Assembly (NCBI GenBank): GCA_964016985.1
Contig: OZ024827.1
Coordinates: 78,443,835 to 78,507,834, forward strand
Reading direction: 5' to 3'
DNA length: 64,000 nt
DNA from: Anodontia alba
Lineage: Eukaryota; Mollusca; Bivalvia; Lucinida; Lucinidae
Shown here: one piece after another, positions 45,101 through 57,400 of the stretch
Layout of the letters: each line of letters begins with the position of its first letter
How positions within the stretch are numbered: position 1 is the stretch's first letter
Notes under the pieces: model-generated
The model's database searches: none
What the model saw: only the letters and a program-made list of their open reading frames with translations
Told to the model about the DNA's origin: nothing
Position numbers and translations under genes: made by a program

Positions 45101-48100
45101 CTGACTTTCTGAAATAGACACTTTCATCTTACATTACGATAACACGTCTGTTCAAATATATTGAAAATTTTACAACCAGGAAAGGAAAATTTTCAGATAA
45201 AAAAAAAAAAAAAAAAAGTGATATTTTTTCGTATTCCTGCTCAAAACATAAATTGTGGATAGTAATTAGAACATTCTGTGTTTTTAGCAAAATAAGGAAA
45301 ATAATGTATACTCCTGTAAACCCCAGTTTTACTATATAAAAGTGGGGTTTAAGGGGGTCAGTTATATCGGCGTGTTTTCGCGATGTAGAATTAAGACACG
45401 TCCATTCTGTCTAAATACGGGGTTTAGTCAATGATCATTAAAAGGCAAGCAGTGTATATCCTGATGAGATGTCTCATTATGAGCTATGATTTTCTGAAAT
45501 TGACTCTTTCAATCTAGACAAGTCCTTTCTTTGTAAATCGGGGATTTAGTCAATGGCCATTAAAAGGCAAGCAGTATAGATCCTGATGATATGTCTCATT
45601 ATAAGCCATCTCATATGGATCTACACTGATTGCACAGGTGTCTGTACTGGTCTACATGGTTGAAAGGGCGTTTGCGTTAATTGCATGTACAGTATAACCT
45701 CAATGGCTCGAACCAGGATGGCTCGTTTACCGTGGATGATTCGAACTCTTTTTTCAGTCTCTACAAAATCCTTCCAATAGCTCAAGAAAACAAATATAAG
45801 ACGAGGCGATTCTAATGAGTACACTCAACATAAAATTCCATGATGAAATAAAATAAAATAAAATAAAAAAATTTACAATCAGTGTGCAGAAAATTGAAAA
45901 GATCAGCCTAAATTACGCTATTTGCTTCCTGAACTGGTGCCATGATTAACCCTCAGTGGCTCGAACTACCCATGTCTCGAACGAATTTCCATAGTCCCAA
46001 AGATGTTCGAGCCATTGAGGTTCGACTGTACTTACTTATGTTAATTCTTAAATTGGTGTTGCTTTGATTGCATGTATTTATTTTTTAAGGTTTTGTGATG
46101 ATGCATCTAAACTTGAAACAAAATAGATTTCGTCAGAAATGCAGATTCTGAGGTGAAAATGTTCAGTTAAGAACAGAAATGTACGTGTGTCCAACATATT
46201 AAATTTGATTATGGAAGTCTGGCAGTTTTTTTTTTTTTGTTTTTTTTTTTTTTTATATTCAAGTAATAGATTAATTATCCTGAAATGTACAGCTGTTGTA
46301 TACAGTTGAACTTCAGTGGTTTGAAAATCTTTTGGATCATGGAAATTAGTTCTAGACGTGGATAGTTCGAGTCACTTAGGGGATAACTGCATTCAAATTT
46401 GGCATTTGGGGAGGTAAATCGGCGGTTTTACGGTCGGAAATTTCGTTTTACGGCGACGCGTCAGCGGAGCCGTAAAACGTAATTTGCGACCGTAAAACCG
46501 CCGATTTACCTCCCCAAATGACAAATTTGATGCAGTTATCCCCATTCTAATGCATTTATTCATTTTTTTCTATTGAAAAAATGTACTATTTGCACAAAAC
46601 GGCAAGTGCTGTGAGCTGCAGTAAAACCAAACGCCAGCCAATGAGATGCGACGTTACGTGATGACGTCGGATTTGCGACAGTATATCGCAGAATATACCG
46701 TCGCAAATTTTTGACGTTATCCAATCAGACGTCGCGTTACATACGCGAGTGCATTAGAATGAGGGTTAATCATACATGTAGCGCAATCTCAAGGATAAAT
46801 TATAAACGTTTAAAAATAATGGAATGTTGAGTATACTCAATAGAATCGCCCCGATGAGGCTATTCTGATGAGTACACCCAACGAATATTTTATGTTAAAT
46901 AAAAAAGATATCCCTATATCTCTAAATATTTTTTTTTTTTATTTGAGCTATCGGAAGAATTTCTTAGGGACACAAAAGCGAGTTCGAATCAGCCACGGTA
47001 AATGTCCCATCCGTATTGGAGTCATTGAAGGCAGAGGTGTATAGAGACTATTTCATCATCACAGCGCATTTTCCAGATTTCCTATGTGAAATAACCTAAT
47101 CAGGAAAACCAAACTTTGGCGATAAAAAAAAAGTATTCCAGTTTTAAAAGGACAAGCTTTAACTCGTACATCTATTATATAAAAAATGAACCCACTGTGT
47201 CAGCTCTTCCTCGAAATATTTCAAAATGAAAAGCGTGTCCGAAAATTTAGAGCACTCGAATATATATAAAGTATAAGGTGTTACATTGTGTAAACCCTCC
47301 GATATTCATTCGGTTAGATATTGGGTCAGCTATATGCTACAGTAGGATTAGAAAAACAAGATTAATTTCTTTCTGAATTCCTCGAAAAATAATTTTATAT
47401 ACTTAACCCATTGCGGTTGGGAGACCCGTAAAAGGGTAATCGGCAAACAGTGCAGACCCAGATCAGACGCCGCAGAACGCGGCGTCTGATCAGGGTCTCC
47501 ACTGTTTGCAAACAGTTTAGCCATTTTTCTCTAAGAATATGTAAACCTCATAGCCGGGTGTACCTATAATTGGAATTGGACTCTTCCAATATATAGTGTG
47601 GGAGAGTCTATTCCGTATACAATGGGTTAATCTATTATGCATCTATATTTTAGTTGACGGTGGCTGGACGAAATGGGGGTCCTATTCTCCATGTACTAAA
47701 AGCTGTGGATCAGGAACTCATTTCCGGGAGAGAAGCTGTACGAATCCGCGTCCGGCGAACGGAGGAAAACAGTGCACTGGATCTGCCAAGGAGACGCATT
47801 CTTGTAATACTAAAGCCTGCCCCACAACACCACCACCTACCACAACAACAACACCTAAGACTACGCCCATTCCAACAACACTTGCTGCAGGTAATCATCA
47901 CATCACTGTCCTCATAACTTGTATTTGCGTGCGTGCATGCGTGTGTGCATGCGTGGGTGTGTATGTATGTATGTACTGTATGTATGTTTGTATGTATGTA
48001 TGTACGTACGTACGTACGTACGTACGTACGTACGTGTGTGTGCGTGCGTGCGTGCGCGTGCGTGCATGCATGCATGTACATTGTATGCACGCACGCACAC

Positions 48101-51100
48101 ACGCATGTATGTATGTATGTAGGTACGTATAACAATGTGTCTGTTTGATGTACATGTTTATTTTACATAACTACTAATTAGAAGAAAACAATCTCAGAGG
48201 TAAAACGCTACAAAATGTACACAGAAACTGCAGACAGACGGTACATTTTAAGGTGACACATACTTGCAACGCAAAGGATATTATCTTCGCCGAGTGTTTT
48301 AAAATAGTGGCATTAAAACGCGCTGTGGACTGCTGCAATGGTTGTTTGTTAGTGTTATTAACAGTATTCATAGTAAATATTTAGATTCTTTAACTGCTTA
48401 CCATACTTGTCTAAAACTTTTCACAAAAATAGAAGTGGAGACACCCATGGAATGCCGCGATCGAAGCACGATCTTCCCTAGACACCATAAGAAGGAGAGA
48501 TGAGAAACGCGTAATGGTAAAACAAACACCACATATTAAGCCACAGACGCACACAGAAAAAATGCAACAGAATGTAACAAGCTTTACTCGTGCGGAACCT
48601 CTACTTAAATCTTGCAGCAGCTCCAAACAGTACAAAATGCAAACAGAAAAAAAAGACAGAATGTAAAGTGGAAAACAAACATAAAGCCTTTATACTACCT
48701 GTGTTTATAAAAATGCTGATAATCGAGTGACAAACAATGTAGACCCTGATCCAACGCCGCTTTCTGCGGCGTCTGATCAGGGTCTACACTGTTTGGTCAG
48801 GCCATTTTGTCTCAATACCTAGAGTAAATATGGTACCTTAGGCCTCATACTGACCAAGCTTTTCCCTGCCTAAAAGGCCTGCTTTTGCAGCCTTAACCCA
48901 TTGTATTCGGGAGACCCGTAAAAGGGTAATTGGCAAACAGTGCAGAGCCAGATCAGACGCCGCAGAACGCGGCGTCTGATCAGGGTCTCCACTGTTTGCA
49001 AATAGTTTAGCCATTTTTCCTTAGGAATATCTAAGTCTCAGCCGGACATACCTAAAATTGAAATTAGACTCTTCCAATATACAGTGTGGGAGAGTCTATT
49101 CGGTATACAATGGGTTAAATAGTTCTTTTAAACGGAATATACATGGAATATCCAAAATTTCAAAGCCTGAAATCAAGCAAAAAATCAAGCTTTGACAGCC
49201 TGAAATCCTGCAAATGCCTGACAAAATTTAAAAAATAAAAAAAAAATATTAAAATTTTTTTTTATTATTATTTTTTGTAGGTTGTAATGGAACTGAACCA
49301 GCTGATATTGTCTTTATCCTTGATGCCTCTGGAAGTGTGGGAAGAACCAACTTTAACACAATGCTGAATTTCGTTAAGAAGCTCGTGGACGGGTTTCCAA
49401 TCAGTGCGAAAGAAACCCAGATTGGCGTGATTACATTTGATAGCAAAGTTTATCTGCAGTTCCATCTCAATAAATTCCACGATAAAACAGCTATCAAAAA
49501 TGCCGTCTCTAATACTAGGTAAGGTCTTATTTTAAGATGACTTGATGTACTTGGTAGATTTTCAGCCATCTTGTTTTATCAGGGAGACAACTTTTGTGAC
49601 TTTCTGTTTGCTTTTCTGCACATCATAGTCATACTACCAAATGGAGCATATTCTATCTTTTTGGAGTAAAACCCTTTTCATAAGGGAGACAAAACAATTT
49701 TGGCAGATGCCTCCCTTAAAAATGTATCCGAGTCCTTACATCTATTCTCATTACGAAAACACGCCTATTCCAATATACTGAAAAATTTACCACTAAAAAA
49801 TGAATATTTTCAGATAAAAAATTCTGATATTTTTTCTTATTTCTGCTCAAGACATAGATTGTGGGTACTCGTTAGAACCGCCTCAACGAGGCGGTTCTGC
49901 CGAGTACCCTCAATCTATGTTTTGAGCAGAAATAAGAAACCCCAGTTTTTACTATATAAAAGCGGGGTTTAAGGGGATCAAAATTATATAGGCGTGTTTT
50001 CGTGATGTAGCCAGCAATTCTTCTCTGTTGCTTTAGCACATTTTCTTAGCGATTAAAGGATTAAATCGCCACTGAGACAACGCTTAAACGAAACAATATT
50101 TTTTTCTAATGTAACTGTATATGATGGATGTAGCGGCTAGTCTAATATTTGACAGATGTAATCCATAAAAGTTTATGAAGACTAGGCATTTAATCAAGGG
50201 CAAGAAAACTGGATGCACTCCGCCAAGACAGACAACTTAAATGGCATCTTATATGATTTTCTGCACAAAAGCAAATCCCAATTTAAAGTGGTCTACTCTA
50301 AAAGGAAAGATTTTTTTTTTTTCTTTTAGAGTAGACTTTTTTTCAGAAGGTAGGTAAACAATTTGGGTGGAGTTGCCTCCCTTGAAGTGTATTAGTTTAA
50401 TGTAACTAAAGTAACAGAATAATGTCCATGAAATAAGACCAGTACTTACATGCCTAACATTGCTTGGGAATTGTTAAACTGTTAAACTGGTGGACCATGT
50501 GTGGTTCGGTATAACGGAGTCAGAGCTACATATAAATTCTGAGAGTGGAACAAATGCTTTGAACTTTTTGGTTTATCGCTTTGTGTTCTTGAATCATCTG
50601 CCTCATTACGAAAACACGCCTATTCAAATACACTGACAATTCTACCACCACAAAATGACAAATTTCAGATAAAAAATTCTGATATTTTTCATATTTCTGC
50701 TCAAAACATAGATTGTGGATACTCGTTAGAACCGCCTCAGCGAGGCGGTTCTAACGAGTACCCACAATCTATGTTTTTGAGCAGAAATAAGAAAAATAAT
50801 GTATACCCCTGTAAACCCCAGTTTTACTATATAAAAGTGGGGTTTAAGGGGGTCAAAATTATATAGGCATGTTTTCGTGATGATTTTATTTTGCTTTTGT
50901 ATACTGGTCCCAATAAAGTAAATACTCAGAAATTAAAGATGCATATATAAATCATATCCTAAAGTATCTAATTTTCTGCCCTAATTGGACTTACATGTAT
51001 GCTTGGCCATACCTTTTTGTGTGAAAACTCAATTAACTTGCTTTTTTTTTTATTTTATTCCAATACATAAAAATAAAAGGGGTACTTCCAGTCTCTGTCG

Positions 51101-54100
51101 TAGCATAGGCTGGTGTCAGCCTATTCCACTCTAAATCTATATGATTTTTTAACTTATAATCTGTGGGTATGAAGTGTGTTAAGAGCGCTTAAGGCATTGT
51201 ATAATTTACAAATGTATCAGATTGTCCGAAATGTTTTAAAATCAAGACAGTATTTTGAAACCCTCTGATTTCTTTCATGCATACAAAGTCCGTTTTGGAG
51301 AATGGGTGGGGGTGGGGTGGGGTCGTGGGGGGGAGGGAGTCTACTCTAAAATAATACTTTGCTAAATTCTTTCCTTGTAGAATAGACTCCTTTTCAAAGG
51401 GGGAGGCAAACATTCTGATAGAGTTAAATGCCTGAAAAAGGTATATGTTCCCGTTCATTTCTTCAGATACACAAGTGGAAGCACCCATACATCTGACGCT
51501 CTCAAATATGCCAGAGAGACGGCCTTCAAAACACAAAATGGGATGAGGCCGAATGCCGCTAAAGTTGCAATTGTGATCACAGATGGTAAGATAAGTCTGA
51601 TTTGTGTCTTTATATTTATTCCGCGTCAAACAAAAACGTAGCTTATGCGTGATGCGCAAGTCCAGGTCATCTTGCGCTTCTAGATTTGCGCATTACGCAT
51701 CCGGACATAAAAAACACTGATCAGACTGCGCCGATGCGCAGTCTGATCAGTGTTTTTGATGTCCGCATAAAAACAGGAAACTCGTTTTCGGATAGCGCGG
51801 CTATTTGTATGAAAATACTAATTGTTGATGTGCGCAAATGATTTTCTGCTTTGCACGCTTGCTTGCGTTTACAAATGCATTTAGAAGATTCAATCAGAAT
51901 TTTTCCGAATCTTGTATAATGAACATGAGTCTCAATATGAGAAAGCGTACCTTATGGCGTGCACCCAACTAAGACTAAAATTAGCCAGCGCATCAGCGCA
52001 GTCTGATCAGAGTCGTCATTGTCCGCATGAGGAATGTTGATAGCCTTGTTATCCAAAAGGCGGTCAGTGAAGATTCTGGTCAGAATGCGTCCAGGGATAG
52101 CTGAAAACACAGAACGTAACCTATCACTGACACCAAGAGGATTCTAAAATCTTTATGATTCCAACTTCTCATCTTTGTACAGATTTCATGCAATTTCAAC
52201 AATTTGATTTGGTTGAAGGAAACGTTTTGCACTTTAATAAAGTCCAGATCAGGAATCCGTCGAATTTAGTTTTCTTTCGATATCTCGAAAGATTAAAATT
52301 TTTGGCAACATTTGTAAGTTGGAGTTTTAAGGAATAAATAATTATTTTTATGGATTTTATCGACGTGTATACGTCGACAAATCACTCTCAAATATAAAAT
52401 AAAGCCCTGAAGGGCTTTATGTTATGTTTCTGAGTGATTTGCCGGAGTTTACACATCGATAAAATCTCCTGGGCTTTATGTTATGTTTGTGAGTGATTCG
52501 CCGGAGTTTACACATCGATAAAATCTCTTGGGCTTTATCTCATGTTTGTGAGTGATTCGCGGGAGTTTACACATCGATAAAATCTCCTGGGCTTTATGTT
52601 ATGTTTGTGAATGATTCGCCGGAGTTTACACATCGATAAAATCACCTGGGCTTTATGTTATGTTTGTGAGTGATTCGCTGGCGTTTACACATCGATAAAA
52701 TCTCCTGGGCTTTATGTTATGTTTGTGAGTGATTCGCCGGAGTTTACACATCGATAAAATTCACAAAAATAAAAACAAGTCCTATATTGACAATTCCTTA
52801 TTGTGTATACAGGTCAGTCATCCAGCATGTCAGCAACATCATCTGAAGCTGCAAAGTTGAGAGCTGCAGGGGTCACCGTTTTCTCTATTGGTGTTGGATC
52901 TGGTGCGAAGATGGGGGAATTAAATGCTATGGCAACGGACCCGGACAAGACTCACGTATTTACTGTCACGAATTTCGCCTCATTGAACACAATTAAAGGG
53001 ACGCTTGCTCAGAAGACATGTGAAGGTGGGCGTTTTTCCTGATGCCCTTTCTGTAGGGTTGATGTGGGGTGCTCATTTTATTTGATGTTTATTAAACGAG
53101 TTCAAAGCATTATTTTCTTTTTCAAGCCTTGGTGTGAAATAATTCAAAGTTTTGATTATGTTTTATAAATAGCATATAAAAGGCGTGTGAATGTAATATT
53201 CTATTTACCATTTAGCTCAAAAGTGTTTGTAATGCCATATCTGCTTTCAATCCCTTATTTTCTGAATAGACCTTTCCGTAGGGTGTGGCTTAAATCCGAA
53301 TGACTGCTAACCGGAAAATATGAATGATTACACTTGGGTCTACAAAAATCTAGTTTTGATTGGTTTGTGCCTATCCATGTATAAACTCTCAATGATGGAA
53401 TACACAACCACGCTGATTGTAAGGCTGGCACAATTAATCGGATAATCGATAAATTGATCGATTAATTCCACACAAATGATTATCATGACTGATTTGCTAA
53501 TAATCGATCATTTGATTTCTGTGTTTGTTACTTTACCGTATTTACCTTTAGTATTCAGACACTTCAACTCTTTACCACATTTAATCTTAAATTTGGACAA
53601 GTACAGTTTACTACCCACTGTTGTGTCTAAAAATAGCTAGATGAGAAGCAAACAGTGTAAACCCTGATGAGACACCGCGTTTGTGGCGTCTCATCAGGGT
53701 CTACACTGTTTGTTGAGGCCTGTCTGACCTCATACATAAGGTATAACAAATGATAATAGTCATGCGCACACAGGGAAGATTATGACCAAATCTTCAGTGA
53801 TTACTAAGTGATTATCGATCACAATGGCAGGACTGATAATCGATTATCTTTTCAGCTCCGATTAGCCAGCCTAAGCTGATTGGCTAATCTTTTTATGAGA
53901 ATTCCTAGACAAACCCTAGTCCAAGGAAAGTATTAAGGAATCCTATTCGCATGAAATGTCAGGCCCTGTTTTCTGGGATACATAAGGAATATTTTGTGAA
54001 TAAATGTCAAAAAGGATTGCCTTTGGAAACAAAGAACACACAAAATCACGAAAATCGGAGACTCGGTTTGATTGAGTCTCTTCATATGCAACACTGTAGT

Positions 54101-54353
54101 TTGCGAGGCTAAAGTTGTCGTCTGCTGAATTTGCCCAGAGAGTGGTAAAGATTTAACATTGCATGCTACGTGAGGAAACATCCAGTTAGAAATATGTAAG
54201 CAGCGAAACCCTATGATCACGTTCAGCATTTAGCGTTTAGAGAAAATGTAGCATTTTCATACATGCCTGAATACAATATGCCCTAAATAGTCTGGAAAAA
54301 AGTGGTCTGTCAAAACCACAGAAAAAGCCTTCTAATGACACGAAGAAGAGCAA

Positions 54354-54400
<47 letters not shown>

Positions 54401-57400
54401 TAAAACATTACAGACCGTACACTTGTAACAATTTAGTAAGCGCAAAGTAACCAGCTCTTTCCAACGAAAGATCACAATAATGCAGCAAACATAATAACAT
54501 ATAAAGAACAAGGTCCCGCAACAAGCAGTCACATAGCCACACAAAGAGAAAACACCACAAGAACCACCTCCTTAGAACAGTCAGTGGTAATAACAGCCAG
54601 GGTTTCAATCAATTTTACTAGTACCAAATCTAAATGGGCAACGTCAAGCGAAAAGGTTTCGAATATTATGCCCAGGTTCAGATTCATCTCGAGCATGCGC
54701 AGTGTCTGTTCCAGGTATTTGCTCTCCATTGATGTATTCTATAATGTCCAATATTTCTGTTAGCGGACAGCGAAGGCCCTGATCAGACTGTGCAGATGCG
54801 CAGTCTGATCTGGGCCTTCATTGTCCGCATATGCCCGGAGACACATTTTTGTATGGCACGGCCCAGCAGCTGTAACAGACTTTGCTAGACTAGTCTTTCC
54901 TCGGGGTACTGGTATTAATGGTGATGCGAGCATTTATCATAGCTCTAGGTAAGAACTGGGTATCAGGAAAATAATTCTGTTACCTGTGCATGAAAAAATA
55001 TGTTGTGGTACTCATTAAAAGCGCCTTCTAATGAATACCCACGACATATGTTTTCATGGCGAAATAACAAAAAAAAATTGGTTGAGAAAGACGCCTTATC
55101 TAGAGCTATGGCTATTGAAGCAGGGCCGAAATCATATACATGTATGTGAAATATGTACAATATGTCTTTGTAAACAACGGAGTGAAATCCAGATTCTATA
55201 ACGTTTGTTTTTTTTGATATTTCAGTAAAGGCCACAACTCTTCCTCCTCCTACAACCACACCAAAACCAAAATCACGTATGTATTTTACACTTTTATTCT
55301 TTTCACCCTGAATTTCTGAAATGGTCTTATCCATTTCTGAATTTGGGCACATTTGTTATAGCAAACAGAGGTTTAGTCAAACATCAATAATAGAATGGCA
55401 AGCAGTGTAGATACTGATGAGATTGCTCATTATGCGTCTCATCCGGGTGTATGCTATTTGCAAAGGTATCCGTGTTGGTCTGTAGGTATGAAATGGTTCC
55501 TAAAGCGTTTTCTTTCTGTTTAGCATGGTGTTTTGTGAGTGCGTTTAACAAAAATTGTCTTCAGAGTTTTACTGGTGATATGTCAAATGAATTTATTGTC
55601 TAACCACGCGGCAAGAAAAAAGCCAGAACAAGCTATTTATTTGACTCAAACGACCGACGTCCAAAATATAATAAAGAAGACTACAAATTGCGATCATTTT
55701 TACTTCCCTTTTTTTTCTTTTTAGACTACCAGTATACAGTGGCATGTATAAGTTCCTTTCGTGTAATGAAATAGCTAATTATTTTTTGTTCTTAAACAGG
55801 CAGGGCTGTACGTTTTTTAAAGTCCTGCATGATGTTCTATGCATCGTGCAGTCTACAAATCTGAAATCCTTTCATCATCCAAGCTTTTAGTTTTTACCAG
55901 CTCCCTGTTTTGAGTTTCTATCACTTCGATGCTTGCTTTGAGATTTGGCAATGCACCGCATGTACCACTTATGAAAGTAAATTTATTTTGTCTCAGACAA
56001 AATTTCATCATCCATGCTTTGAGCTTTAACCAGGGCCCAGTTGTTCAAAGCTAAAGACGTCGTTAGTTAACGATTCGTTAAATTTTACATTGAGTGATAT
56101 GCGAATATGCTGAAATTTTTTGCTGAAAAAATGTGAGTAGCTTTTGCAGTGCAAAAGCTACTCACATTTTTTCAGCAAAAAATATCAGAATATTGTATAC
56201 TGAATCTGCTAAAACAGTTAACGAAATGACCCTTAACGAGCTCGTTAAGCTAACGTCGCTTTGAACAACTGGGCCCAGATCTAGAATATCCTAAGTAAAG
56301 CTGATTCCATGTGGTATGTTACGTAGCTCAAGCTGTAAGGGAGCCATTACAAAAACACGACTATTCAAACATATTGAAAATTTCACCACCAAAAAAAACG
56401 AAAATTTTCAGATAAAAAATTCTAATATTTTTCATATTTCTGCTGAAAACATAGATTGCAGTTCCGCTTTGTTTGCGCGACTGTGATTCCATATGTGGCG
56501 TTTGTTTTGTCCTTATTCTTTGCTCATCTCTCCTTCCTTTTGGTGCATCGGAAGGCTATGCTTCGTGATTGCGGCATTTTCTGCATCATGAAAACACACC
56601 TATATAGTTTTGAGCCCCTTAAACCCCACTTTTATAGAGTAAAACTGGGGTTTACAGGGGTATACATTATTTTTCTTATTTCTGCCCAAAAACAGATTGT
56701 GGGTACTCGTTATAACCGCCCCGCCGAGGCGGTTATAACGAGTACCCACAGTCTATGTTTTGAGCAGAAATATGAAAACTACCAGAATTTTTTTCATCTG
56801 AAAGTTTTCATTTCTGGTGGTAAAATTCTCAATATATTCGAATAGGCGTGTTTTCGTATTGGGGTATCTTCACTTATTTTTTTAGACTCTGATCAGGCTG
56901 CGTGAATGCATATTTTGCTAAGTGCACATGAAAATAATGTGCCCCAGCTCAAATATGTTTATAGTCGATAGTTTAATTGCGAGTATTTACCTGGGCAGTC
57001 TGAGCACTGTCTGTCTGTCTGCTTACAATGATTGAACACTAGAGAATAAATCTACATATACTGAAAAGTCCTGATCGTACTATGCAGTTATGATGTCTAA
57101 TCTGATGACATATGCCCCAATATACGTGTGTCGCAGCTAAACTACAGTCAAATCTCCTTATACCGACACTCGATACAACGACAAAATTCGTTATGATAAC
57201 AATTCGCTCTAGAGGTGACCATTAATGAGAAATAATGCAAGACTATTGCATTAAAACTTCAAGCAACATATGTTTTGGATATTTGTTAGAATCGCCTCAG
57301 TGAGGCGATTCTAACAAATATCCAAAACATATGTTCTATAAGGAAATCAGAATAAATCAAGGTCTTTCTTACATATCATACTGCATATTAAGGATTTCTT

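Noticed and set aside
47898..48155. Cys/His/Tyr-rich open frames on both strands
   Set aside because: All frames are open because the GTAT/GTAC/GTGC microsatellite lacks stops.
51189..51659. 156-codon minus-strand open frame
   Set aside because: It is antisense to the VWA-2 exon at 51467-51585 and has no recognisable domain.
54963..55352. 129-codon minus-strand open frame
   Set aside because: Runs antisense through the linker exon and a module-B hairpin; no domain recognised.
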